Shown in pieces: positions 1 to 9,940 of a DNA stretch of 64,000 bases. The stretch's first letter is position 1. The number at the start of each line of letters is the position of its first letter. The position numbers were made by a program, and so were the translations under genes. The notes beneath the pieces were generated by a model. It was not told the origin of the DNA and ran no database searches. It was given only the letters and a program-made list of their open reading frames with translations. Source of the DNA: Telopea speciosissima (lineage: Eukaryota > Streptophyta > Magnoliopsida > Proteales > Proteaceae); NCBI RefSeq assembly GCF_018873765.1, contig NC_057920.1, positions 41,937,267-42,001,266 on the forward strand. Direction: 5' to 3'.

Positions 1-461
1 CAAACTCCACCAAAACGCAGCATAGGGTGCTGCAGCCCCTTCAAACTGTGGTCACGAAAATCTTCAAACGTGAAGCCTTCAAAACCGCAACACTGTCTTG
101 ATCAATTTGAGAGTAATCGAGTAGGTCCTAGGATGTAGAATCGACTCCTAAGATCGTAGCTCTGATACCATGTAAATAAAACCAGATTTAATGGAGAAGA
201 TGGAGAGGAAGAAGATGAAGAAGAAGAGAAGTGGCTGTAATCCTTTGGGGAAAACTATCGAATGAAAAATTGTTCTCCCCTCTTCACCAATATTATTAAT
301 AATAGGGTAGAGCTAACACACAAGAGAAATTCCCAAACTGCTCCTGACTAACAACTCTCATCTCTAGTTACTGTTCACGTGAACAGTGTACGGTACTGCT
401 CATGACACTGTTCATGTGAACAGTATCCAAAGCACATTAACACTAATAATTATACTCATCA
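1..461 (-). mobile_element. Copia-type LTR and leader, 5' end of an element running off the left edge
   Basis: Read on the minus strand, an LTR of about 290 bp (171-461, TG...CA ends) is followed directly by a primer-binding site for initiator tRNA-Met, TGGTATCAGAGC, at 159-170. Positions 1-158 are leader of the element. The LTR holds an 18-bp perfect palindrome and a near copy of it (listed separately). The outer LTR boundary near 461 is inferred from the TG dinucleotide, and I could not confirm a target duplication because the other end lies outside the window. No coding sequence of this element is visible. Confidence 0.65.
370..424. promoter_or_regulatory. Paired 18-bp palindromes with G-box core in the LTR
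   Basis: ACTGTTCACGTGAACAGT at 370-387 is a perfect palindrome with a central CACGTG G-box. A second copy at 407-424 differs by one base (CATGTG core). They are separated by 19 bp. Their position inside an LTR suggests a bHLH or bZIP binding module driving the element; this is inferred from the motif only. Confidence 0.4.
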
Positions 462-563
462 AAGATGGGTTCTTTCCATGGTAATGTTCACTATTTCCCA
501 CAGGCAGTATTCTCAAGGTAATGGAAATTAAAGTTCATTAGTTCGTACTTCCTATGATGGGCT

Positions 564-974
564 TGATACGATCCTGGATCTCAGCCCACAAAACCGGTTC
601 AGTAGGTAAGGGTGCCCAGGATTATATTAGTCCACACCAGAGTTCATTACTCTCCGATGTGGGATACCCACCAGAGTTCATTACTCTCAAGTGGGACAGC
701 AGCATCATAACATTCCACCACGCTTCCGGATCGACGTCCCCGGCGGCCCACTCCATGGCGACTTTCACTCCAGACCCCTCGAGCACCAGGTAGCCCTTTC
801 CATAGCTCGCCCCTGCCAATGCCCCGACCCGTAGACATGGCAGCCCGTTTTGATACCACTGATACGATCCTGGATCTCAGCCCACAAAACCGGTTCAGTA
901 GGTGAGGGTGCCCAGGATTATATTAGTCCACACCAGAGTTCATTACTCTCGAGTGGGACAGCAGGATCGTAACA
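564..974 (-). mobile_element. TRIM (terminal-repeat retrotransposon in miniature), complete
   Basis: A 411-bp element in minus orientation. The 5' LTR is 860-974 (115 bp, TGTTACGATCC...GATCGTATCA). The 3' LTR is 564-712 (149 bp; it carries an extra ~34-bp internal duplication around 652-687). The internal part is only 147 bp. The primer-binding site GTGGTATCA follows the 5' LTR (851-859) and a purine-rich stretch precedes the 3' LTR. The 5-bp target duplication GGGCT flanks the element exactly (559-563 and 975-979). There is no coding capacity, so it depends on another element's proteins. I do not see the 5S rRNA-like sequence that marks Cassandra TRIMs. Confidence 0.9.
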
Positions 975-1260
975 GGGCTAAACAAAACTTCACTAATCAT
1001 CATTAGTCCATCCTTGCTGAAGAATCCAAGGAACATCAAAGTGGCACCCCAATTACTGCAGTAAGATTCAGCTCATACTCTTCTCTACAGGTTTTAAACC
1101 TTCCACACAAGCTACTCATTCAACCATAGCATCTCCAACATCCCCCCCCCCTTTTCTGAGCATGATTCGTCCTTCCGTCACCAAATTATTGGCATAAATC
1201 ATGGATGAATGAAGGTATTGAACCTCCCACACAATCTACTATCAATCATAGCTTCTCCAA
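975..1260. other. Intergenic stretch without recognised feature
   Basis: I see no ORF, splice-like structure or repeat ends here beyond a short C-run near 1141. It is the continuation of the flanking DNA that resumes at 2693 after the hAT-like insertion. Confidence 0.5.
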
Positions 1261-1268
1261 CATCCTCC

Positions 1269-2692
1269 CATAGTTGTCAAGGCGGCGCCTTGGTGTCCAA
1301 GCGGAAAAATGGGCATTGAGCGGGGCTACACTTATCTTGAGTCATTGATGGCGGTCGCTTTGACCATCTAGGCATCGCCAAGGCAGTTAAAGCGACACTT
1401 TGGTGCGCCATATGGTCAAGTCGACCACCATTCATAACTTATGTTTTGTTTTTTGATTTTTTTAATGCATTTTATCTTATTCTTTTTGTTTGATTTTTAT
1501 TGGTTTGTGTATAAGGATTTTAATGTACGCTGCTACATGGGATAAATAAACTTTAAAACTAAAAAGTAAAAACTTAAAAGTCTAAACTCTTAAAAGTAAA
1601 ATCCCTAAAACAAACTAAAACCCTCGACGAGTCCTCTGCGCAACTGCAAGTCTGCAACCCTCGAGGCCTCGACTCTTCATCTCTTCCAATTCTGGCAAGG
1701 CGGCAACAACAACTCGACTCTTCCCGTCTTCCGGCAAGGTAAGTCCCTACTCCGGCACTCCCTAGTCTTCTTCTTCTTCTTCTACTTCTCTGTAACTCTG
1801 TTTTCCTTTTCTTTTTTTTTTATTTTAACGCCTGCTACTGGTTCCCCCCAACAGCAACTCGATTCTTCCAGTTCCAGCAACAGCAACTTGACTCTTCCGG
1901 CAAGGTACGTCCCTACTCCGGTACTCCCTAGTCTTCTTCTTCTCTGTTTGAGTGTTTTCCATTTTCTTTTTTTAAATTTTAACGCCTGCATCTCTGTTTT
2001 TTTTTTCTGTAACTCTGTTCTTCACTTCTGTTTTTTTTTTGCTTGATAAATGTTAACTTCTTCTGCTTCTTCTGCTTCTTCTTCTCTGTACTAGTGTACT
2101 CTGTAAGTCTGACGACCAGTGCTGCTGCTTCTTTTTTTCTGTTTTTTTTTTTGCTTGATTACTGCTGCTTGCTTCTTCTCTGTAACGCACTATACTGCTT
2201 CCTGCTTCTTCTCTGTTTTTTTTTACCTGCTGCAGCTTCTATGTTTTTTTTTTTTTTTTTTTTTTTTGCTTGGTTAATGGTTAGTGCTGCCTGCTTTTAA
2301 CATTCTCTTAAATGATTACTAAATAAGAGAATGTTGATTTACTTGATTAGTCATTTGTGATTTTGTGCTATGTCTTTTAGTTTCTTAATTAATTTATGAT
2401 GTTTGATTATTCTGAATTTTTATGTGTCATGTATGATTTTTCATTTTGATGACTTGAGATGGCTTAAATCTTATTTTTAATGATATGAGGTATGATACTA
2501 TGATGCATCATGCCATCATGTATTGAGTGTTTTTTTTTTTTTTTTTTTTTTTGGGGGGGGGGGGGGGGGAGAGGGAAAACTAACACTAGACCGCCTTTAC
2601 CGCTTAAGTTCCGCTTAGGAGGCCGCTTTACCGCCTAAGCGCTTAGACAGGCCTCCAACGCCTTGGACCGCCATGCCGCCGTGACAACTATG
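1269..2692. mobile_element. Non-autonomous hAT-like DNA transposon
   Basis: The ends are inverted: CATAGTTGTCAAGGCGGC at 1269-1286 and its complement with one mismatch ending at 2692. They are flanked by an 8-bp duplication with one mismatch, CATCCTCC (1261-1268) and CATCCACC (2693-2700). Eight-base duplications and CA...TG ends fit the hAT superfamily. The subterminal regions are rich in GGCG/CGCC. Inside are a direct repeat (about 1735-1800 against 1896-1955), long T runs and a T-run followed by a G-run at 2530-2570. No transposase is visible, so it would need a source in trans. Confidence 0.8.
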
Positions 2693-2912
2693 CATCCACC
2701 TTGTTGGGCATATTCATCCTTACATTACCAAAATATTGGCATGACCCATGAAAGTGAAATATTAGCTCCAACAACAGCAGCATGATGCAGCAACGAAGAG
2801 ATTTAAGCTCATATCAGACTGATTACAGCCAACGTTATTTAGATGGGTGGGGAATTCAGTAAAAGAAACATGGGACTATACCTATTATATTAGGCCTATG
2901 CTGTTCTGATGG

Positions 2913-3010
2913 ACGCTGAGAAGTACTAAGAGAGTGGCGGATGATTTGGCAGCACAAGGGGTGGTTCACCCAAGATCATGTTTTCGGATGAGTACCTCTA
3001 TAATATGTCA
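2913..3010 (+). pseudogene. LINE RNase H fragment
   Basis: One reading frame gives the residues TKRVADDLAAQG, which match the C-terminal end of the RNase H domain of plant L1 LINEs, where the Asp in VADxLA is catalytic. The sequence after it, to about 3150, is T-rich and resembles a LINE 3' untranslated region. Nothing upstream is intact. It is a decayed fragment and the call rests on a short motif. Confidence 0.4.
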
Positions 3011-4073
3011 GTCCAGCACTCCAGCTGTACGATAGATCTTAAAGTATCGTATCTAATTCAGTCATTGTACTCATGCCTCTCCTTGAGGCCTTACTGTTAT
3101 TGTTGTATTACTATATTCTGCTTTTTTCTCTATAAACATCAACGAACTGCTACTTATCAAAAAACAACTGGCAGCCCCCAAGAGCAATAAAACAGAAGAA
3201 AAAATATACAAGAGCAGAGCATCAAGCAATAAGAAGCTTGTGTCTGGTTCAATAGTATTTACATCTTCTCTACTTTCTTTTGAACTTCAGTGACGCCTAC
3301 TGTAGAAAGATAACTGATTTTCTTGTACTTAAGTACCATGATCTAATAAAAGTAAGAAATTAGATCACTCACACTCATAGTTTAAGAAATCTTCTAGTTG
3401 TGAGCTGTCAGTCTTGCACCCCTAGAAACTGATACCGACTCTTGTACACCTAATTAATGCCAGACTCAAGGAATTCTAGCTGTCAAAGCGTCATATAGGC
3501 ATCCAGGCACCTTGCTTGCCTCTATGCATGGAATAATAGTAAATTAAATAACAAAACATAACCATATAAACCAGCGATGTCATATAAAATTATAGTTGTT
3601 TCTAGCATGTTGTTAGCACATTTTAAGTTGCCATTCATTGATCCCTTCCTAGTTGATCAAAGTGGTCCCTTTTCCCTTTTCTGCCGGGATGTGTAGCATT
3701 TTTAATCTTTCCTCCCAATTCTTTTTCACTAAGCAAGAAAGTAAGCAATGACATGTTATAAGTAGAATAGGTTTCATGGAAAATTCAAGAACTAAAGTAA
3801 CAAAGTTGAACAAAGAAAAATCAGCATACTTCAAAACTTGCAATGGTACCAACATTATTTCAATTGGCAGTCTAACATGCATATCAACAATCCATGATAG
3901 ATCAAGTTAAATCTGTTTCACACTTTCAACAGATACACATTAACATCTTCTTCGCATTAACGAGAGTTTATGTGCTACATTTACCTTTAAATCAAACACA
4001 TGCAATCCACAATTCCACATTCATTGACATAACACTATCTTAAAGTGAAGAAGCATATTAACACCCTTGAAAC
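3011..4073. other. Intron or 3' flank of the PHD gene, no feature recognised
   Basis: If the minus-strand PHD gene continues to the left, this is intron sequence downstream of its large exon. It is AT-rich. I searched the minus strand for the conserved C-terminal part expected of this family and did not find it, so the last exons are probably left of the window or lost. Confidence 0.4.
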
Positions 4074-4085
4074 AACATACTTGGA

Positions 4086-4126
4086 ATAAAATCATTCCTT
4101 ATTAAAAAAAAAAAAAAAAAAAAAAA
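4086..4126 (+). mobile_element. Minimal poly(A) retroposon at the PHD splice donor
   Basis: A 41-bp insert made of about 18 bp of unique sequence and an A-run (the run spans 4104-4128) is flanked by a perfect 12-bp direct repeat, AACATACTTGGA, at 4074-4085 and 4127-4138. This is the structure left by an extremely 5'-truncated LINE- or SINE-type retroposition. The duplicated bases contain the minus-strand splice donor of the PHD exon, so two identical donors now exist, 53 nt apart. Confidence 0.7.
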
Positions 4127-4133
4127 AACATAC

Positions 4134-5413
4134 TTGGATACTGAAGCAGTCCAATCAGGAACATCTGCTTGATAACCTTTACCGACCCGAACACCAGACC
4201 TATATTGCCCAATGTCTCTCAACATTAAGGATATAGGTCCTGATTCACCTTTGGAAGCCCTACTCCGAGATTCAGATGATTTCCTAGCTGCACTCTCAAG
4301 CTTACGCATTCTTTTTAAACATGGTTGACAAAACCAATCATCAACTGGTAGTTTTTTAACCTTGGGGTTCAAGCAAGATACATGAAAGGCCTCTTCACAA
4401 TGATCACAAATTAGCATATTTTGTGGGTTTTCTGAAAGACCACATACTTTACATGGCTGAGAAGAGTTTCCATCATTACTGACACCCAAGACTTCAACAG
4501 CAGCACAAGGACCAACAGGCAAAGCTCCTTCAAGCAGCCCATAGTTTCTGAGAATAGAGATACATAGTTCCTTTTCCAAGTGATCTTCTGCCAGGACTTC
4601 CCTGCCCAGAATATCAGAAGAGGAGCATTCCCCAAAATCGTCCACTTCAATCTTAGGGGAAGCTGATCCAAGATCCGTATTTGATTTTGATGATGAGCAG
4701 CTATCATTTACACTATAGTACTCCAAGGGACATTTGCATACACTATTGCAGGGTGCTTCATCAAACCCATGCTCTTCTCCAACCGAACATCGAACAACAA
4801 AATCAGCCTTGGAATTAACATTGAAACCACATTTGTAGTCAATCTTTTTACAAGGAACATCACCCAACTTCTCTGGGTAAAGCTTCTGGCATGTGGATGC
4901 ATCTCCACCAACAAGTTCCCCATTGCATAAATCTGTAGGTATAACAGAAGCTTTGACAGCACCTATTTCAGGCTTGATCTGAGAACCAAGATGCTCCTTC
5001 TCTGCTGTTGGTGAAGGCCCCTCAGAACTTACAGAGGAAAGACAAACACCTGTAGGTTTAGTGTTTGATCCTGACTGAGTGGTAAAAATTGCAACAGATT
5101 TATTCTGTAGATTCCTTCGCTTGTACACCAAATTTGGTGCAGAACTTGCACACATAGTGCTGATGGTTAATAACTCGGAACAGGTTCTTGGTTCAATTAA
5201 AGAATAGGGATCATCGGCACTGTCTTTATTCTCCTTTGTTGAAACAGATTTTCTGCATGCATCCCGATGATGTCCATCACATTGTGGACACTTCTGCCAA
5301 GTTTCAGCATCGGGCAGCCAATCACATAATAAGTCTGGTTTCATATGGTCAGATACAAAAGAAAAAGCTGCTTCAGTTGAATTAGGAAGAGAGCTTGGTA
5401 TCAACATTTTCAC
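4134..5413 (-). CDS. EHD3-like: EHD3-like PHD-finger protein, large internal exon (partial gene)
   Basis: A long open exon on the minus strand runs from an acceptor (CAG before 5413) to a donor (GTATGT at 4128-4133). The first in-frame Met is the one in MLIPSS at 5405-5407. Near its C-terminal end is a canonical C4HC3 PHD zinc finger: CKVCGLS...CDHCEEAFHVSCLN...WFCQPC, at about 4310-4450. PHD fingers read histone H3 tails in the nucleus. After it comes a Lys/Arg/Ser-rich linker and then RVGKGYQADVPDW, which matches from memory the conserved region after the PHD finger of EHD3 proteins; rice Ehd3 promotes flowering. The N-terminal half has several Cys pairs (for example CPQCDGHH) that may be a second metal site. 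The family continues for well over 100 residues after this exon, and I did not find that part. The upstream exons are uncertain. Confidence 0.75.
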
Positions 5414-5480
5414 CTGAATTAGTATTATGAGTATGTTGGTTGTTGCATTCCCAGATGAAGCCACTAAATCATCTATTCAC

Positions 5481-5529
5481 TTCCTCATGCATATTTTCAA
5501 AGAAATGACTGGTTGGCCGTAAGTGCAAT
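5481..5529 (-). CDS. Possible small upstream exon of the PHD gene
   Basis: On the minus strand a CAG acceptor (5530-5532) is followed by 49 nt open in two frames and then a GTGAAT donor-like site (5475-5480). This would leave a 67-bp intron before the large exon. No family match decides the frame, and the site could equally be chance. I see no convincing first exon or promoter between here and 6240. Confidence 0.2.
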
Positions 5530-5880
5530 CCTGTGAATCAGCAGATGAATTGACAATAGAAAGCCTCCTGAAGCAGAATTATAAATACAAAAAGGGGGGG
5601 TTAAAATCAAAGATGGAACGAAAAAAGAGAAGATAAAGCAAAAAAAATGCACTGAAGAGATTTTATTAGAGAGGAAGTGGGCTTGGGGGGGAGGGGTTGC
5701 CAACAAATGAGCAAGCCTGGAGGCCAGAGAAAAAAAAAAACAGGAGAAAAAATAGAAAGGAAAGCAGACTGCACCAAACCACAACACAAAAGCCCCTCCC
5801 TCCAACAAGGGCCTAGATCCTGATAGCAACAAACCCCAACACCCAAAATATATAGACCCAAAGGAAGACAAGAAAAGGAG

Positions 5881-6052
5881 AAGGAAAAGCAAGAAAGAGA
5901 CCCAACCTAAGAAGAATCCCTGGCCCGAGGGAAATTTCCTGTCCTTGACAATACATTTGTTTGTTCTAAGGAAAAGCAACAAAGACCCAACCTAAGAAGA
6001 ATTCCTTGCCCGAGGGAAATTTCCTGTCCTTGACAATACATTTGTTTGTTCT
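5881..6052. repeat. Tandem duplication, two ~86-bp units
   Basis: The unit beginning AAGGAAAAGCAA at 5881 is repeated from 5968 and both copies end in TTGTTTGTTCT (5967 and 6052). They differ by only a few bases and a 2-bp indel, so the duplication is recent. It lies upstream of the PHD coding exon on its 5' side. Confidence 0.85.
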
Positions 6053-6459
6053 TTCCCAACAACTCTATTATCTCCATCCTCGTGAAGAAATTGTCCCAAT
6101 ACTCCACCCCTGGGTAGGCAAACCCTATTTCTAGCTCACTTCAGAGATCCTGCCACCAATTCTTCAACTAAGAGCTTTCCCTGAAGTCCTTCTCCAGCTC
6201 CTACTCGACATCCCCCCTCCTCTCCTCCTGAGGCTCATCAGGCATTGTATTCTCGGCCCTGCCCACTACTGCCAAACCCCATCACTTTGGGGATGTTATC
6301 CTCAAGAGAAAATAATATGGCCTGTTGGCCACATGACAAGCACTTCCTCAACCAGCGAATGACATATATGGAGACCACCCCATTCAAAGGAAAGCTAATC
6401 AAATCAGAATGCTCAATTGGGACAACCATAAGTAGCCCAAACCTATCGAAGCCACTTCC

Positions 6460-8740
6460 TGATGCAGATGCACTACCTTGGATCGACCCAACCCAGTAGG
6501 GTATCCAGACGTAGATGAACCGGTTCCAGTTTGAGTTTTTGGATCTCCTAGGAATCTATGTTATTTGGTGAAATAATGTCTTTTAGTTTATTTTATTCTG
6601 TTTATTTTAGAAGTTAGCTACGTAGGATATTTGGTTCCCAATTCTTCTTAGTTTCCTTATTTGAATTAGTTTCCTAGTTAGACCGTTAGTCTTTATTTTA
6701 GGAGTCTTTTATTTCTCTTTATATATAATGTAATTCCCCATCATTGGAGACAGATTTGAAGAATGAATTGAGTTTATGGTTTGAGTAGCCTGAGGGCAGT
6801 GTGCGTGTGCATTCTCCCCCCCCCCTGCAACTCTGATTTCTACCAAGTTCCCCTCTTCTCCTAACCGGCCCTCCACCAACTTGGTATCAGAGCCAAAGGA
6901 TCCATCTCCTTCCCTGTCCATCTCATTCTCCTTCTTCCCCCTTACCAAACCACTTTCTTATCCTACAGTAACAAGAGCAAACCCCTTTCATCCCATCTCC
7001 TTAACCTTTCCATCATCTTCCCCACTGTATCAGCAAACCAAAAAAAAAACATACAGTCCTCTTTCATTGCCATCCCCAGCAGAACAAAAAAAAAAACCAC
7101 CCCTCCGTTACACTCCTCCACCCTCTGACCCCAACAGCAGTTCAATTCCACAAAAAAAGAAAAAAAAAAATTTTGACAACGTTCGAAACAGAAGAATCGA
7201 ACGAAAATCCAGCCCCAATCCTCCCTTCAATTCCCAGTGCTAACCTTTCCCCACCGCCTCATTCCTTTTTTTCTGCAACTTCGTCAACCCTCACCCTCGC
7301 CCTCGTGTTCTGCCAGGAACCAGAAAAAAAAATTGAGAAGAGAAGCAGAGAATCGAAGCAGATAAAGAAAAAAAATAAAAACAATTACATGCCTGGTTGC
7401 AGCTACTCGTAATCGAACCAATACACTCCAGGTGTGCGATATCTCAGCAGAACTCGATCAGACGTCGAACCTGGCTTTCCATCGTCGTTCCTTCTTGTTC
7501 GTTGTTCCAGCATGAAACTCGCTTTCCAGAGGTCAAAGACGACTCAAACTCCCCCGTCAAGTCAAGATAAGTCTCTATGATTTGCCATTTCCACTCTTCA
7601 GTCCTCACCGGCAACCCTTCACAATTCTAAGTAAGTTCTTTTTTATTTTTGTTTTCCCCATTTTACCCTTTAGTACCTTTTATTTTAGTAACCTTTTTAA
7701 TCCACTTTCCCATATTACCCCTTCCTTTCATCTTTATTCCCTCATATCCCATCCTTTAAATTCACTTCCAAATTTATCCTTCCACTGTATGTGACTCTCT
7801 TTTGTTCCCTTTTATTGTGATTTAGACTTTCAATAAATTACAATTCTGCTATTGATACCATAAATCCACTACATCATGGAGGTTGATCGATCTGAATTGC
7901 TCCTTTTGATTAGCAATGGGTTCCATAAATTGCAAATAGAACTTTCTAATTTGACGACGGGTTTTTGGGAGCTCGCCAATATTAACAATAACTTCTATCA
8001 TAAGATGTCAAGCATGATACAATCTTCAGAAGGCGGATCAGAGGTGGCCAACGAACGTAATGATCACACTGAAGTACACATTCCGATCAAGGTTGCAATT
8101 GAAGAATTGATCGATGGTTTAATTGCAGTTGTGAAACCCCACGATCAGAAACACATCGAAGAGATAACGTTTGCTAACGACCATCAGAAGATCGTGACGG
8201 TTGAGCCTGAGATGCGTTGGATCATCACCCCATCAAAGTTGATATTCGTCGATGTCGATCAAATGGTGTTGATTCTCTCGTTTTACAATTTCTTAACACC
8301 GGGGGAATTGATGCAGATGCACTACCTGGGATCGACCCAAACCCAGTTGGGTATCCAGACGAAGATGAACCAAGTCTATTTTGAGTTTTTGGATCTCCTA
8401 GGATTTTAGGAATTTATGTTATTTGGAGAAATAATGTCTTTTAGTTTATTTTATTCTGTTTATTTTAGAAGTTAGCTACGTAGGATATTTGGTTCCCAAT
8501 TCTTCTTAGTTTCCTTATTTGAATTAGTTTCTTAGTTAGAGAGTTGGTCTTTATTTTTAGGAGCCCTTTATTTCTCTTTATATATAATGTAATTCCCCAT
8601 CGTTGGAGACAGATTTGAAGAATGAATTGCGTTTATGGTTTGAGTAGCCTGAGGACTGTGTGTGTGCACTCTTCCCCCCCCCCCCCCGGCAACTCTGATT
8701 TCTACCAAGTTCCCCTCTTCTCCTAACCGGCCCTCCACCA
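6460..8740 (+). mobile_element. Complete non-autonomous LTR retrotransposon, 2.3 kb
   Basis: The 5' LTR is 6460-6878 (419 bp) and the 3' LTR 8309-8740 (432 bp); both start TGATGCAGATGC and end CCCTCCACCA. The primer-binding site TGGTATCAGAGC is at 6882-6893 and the polypurine tract GGGGGAAT just before 8309. A perfect 5-bp target duplication CTTCC lies at 6455-6459 and 8741-8745. The LTRs are very similar, so insertion was fairly recent. The 1.43-kb interior has no gag, protease, reverse transcriptase or integrase that I can recognise; it carries one short ORF (7876-8409). It must use proteins of another element. Confidence 0.92.
7876..8409 (+). CDS. Short ORF in the non-autonomous LTR element, unknown function
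   Basis: An ATG ORF of 177 residues occupies the last third of the interior and reads across the polypurine tract into the 3' LTR, so its last ~33 residues are LTR-encoded. The body is acidic and rich in Val, Glu and Asp, without Cys/His clusters, membrane segments or motifs I recognise. Residues around the LTR junction (PGELMQMH) recall the end of the ORF in the three-LTR array at 53.8-59.8 kb (WGELMQIH), and both elements have LTRs that start TGATGCAGAT. This may mean a related family. It could be a remnant of a captured or degenerate gag-like gene. Confidence 0.4.
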   Translation: MEVDRSELLLLISNGFHKLQIELSNLTTGFWELANINNNFYHKMSSMIQSSEGGSEVANERNDHTEVHIPIKVAIEELIDGLIAVVKPHDQKHIEEITFANDHQKIVTVEPEMRWIITPSKLIFVDVDQMVLILSFYNFLTPGELMQMHYLGSTQTQLGIQTKMNQVYFEFLDLLGF

Positions 8741-8745
8741 CTTCC

Positions 8746-9660
8746 CTTCTTGTGCAACTGAAAGACCATAGTCCATACTTACAAATTACAAACTAAACAT
8801 ATGCATGTACAATAACACATACATCGTTGCAGCTAGCACACACAAAAGAAATATTAAGGGATTATCCTTCAATTGCTACCTTAAGCAGACCCATATTTCT
8901 AAAGGATAATTGAAAAAAATATGTTGATTGGACCCTGATCAAACTGAAACTCTTTAGTTACCAAAAGCAAGTAACTAACTCTTTGAAGGAAAAGAGAAGA
9001 TAGTCAATAAAGAACAATGACTGTAGCTTCGACCAACTTACTAATGACAACTGGTGCTAAAAAATAAAATAAAATAAAGTTGGTAAAAATTTCTTGATAA
9101 AAGTGCTCTAGTTTGTTTATCCCTTGTCTTGTTTTTCATATGAATAACAGTTCTTTACTGAAAAAGAAAAAGAAAGAATTTTAGAATAATTCACCAAGGC
9201 TACTGAACAAATGCCATCCAATACAATCAGCTGAAAAAAGAAAATGCAAAAAGCACAAACAGCACTCATCCAGGCAGGGTCTCATGAAAGAAATGAAGTC
9301 TCAGAACACCATGTTGATCACATAACCCCCTATTTAATCAAAAGATCTGTGCCATATTGTTCGTTGTCCTTTTGTTTCCAATGAAAAAGCATTCACTTGT
9401 TCTTTTATTTGCATCACCATGACACCATCCACACCATAAAGTTTACTTTTAAACCCTAATCACAAAAGGGTATATACACCAGATTAACCCTCGTGAGCCT
9501 AACACCAACATGGTAAAATCTCAAAAGCATCATACCTTATATATTAATCGGATCTTGAAGTGCCAACTTGAATATTTATCGGGCACCTCCCTATGTTCTT
9601 CTACTCTTTTTATCGGCAACCCAAAAAAAAAACACATATATTAAAACCTCAACAGCATAG
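8746..9660. other. Intergenic stretch without recognised feature
   Basis: AT-rich sequence with many A runs. I see no coding frame, splice-like structure or repeat ends. Confidence 0.5.
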
Positions 9661-9671
9661 AAGACTGGTCA

Positions 9672-9940
9672 TATTGGGGTAAGCTTATGGGGTTTATGCG
9701 TCTGGGATTCCCGAAGCTGGCTTCTCATGGGCACCTGCAAACAAGCAGATCCAACCAAAAGCATTTGTTAGGAATCTTGGTGGCCTCCAGCACCAGAAGC
9801 CAAGAAGCTGGGGTGGCAGGCTCATGGGCTTATGGGATAGGAGGTGTTTAAAATATAAGAATTGACAATTTATTGGATCCACCTTTTTGCTCATGAGAAA
9901 CCAGCTTCCAGAAACTGAAACCTCATATGCTTACCCAAAC
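9672..9940. mobile_element. MITE with ~60-bp imperfect inverted ends
   Basis: GGGGTAAGCTTATGGGGTTT... near 9675, with GAAGCTGGCTTCTCATG at 9712-9728, is matched on the other strand by sequence ending at about 9940, including the complement of GAAGCTGGTTTCTCATG at 9890-9906. The element is about 270 bp and non-coding. I could not identify a convincing target duplication, so the superfamily and exact ends are open. Confidence 0.6.

Noticed and set aside
2043..2300. Phe/Cys-rich plus-strand frame inside the hAT-like element
   Set aside because: It is produced by T-runs and CTT repeats; it has no start context or motif and lies within a non-coding transposon.
2530..2570. T-run followed by a G-run as a possible biological signal
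   Set aside because: It could be a slippage-prone tract or assembly uncertainty inside a transposon; nothing around it supports a function.
5497..5982. Long minus-strand open frame rich in Phe, Leu and Ser
   Set aside because: It is read through A/T-rich repeats and part of the 86-bp tandem duplication, with no domain or conserved pattern. Composition explains the openness.
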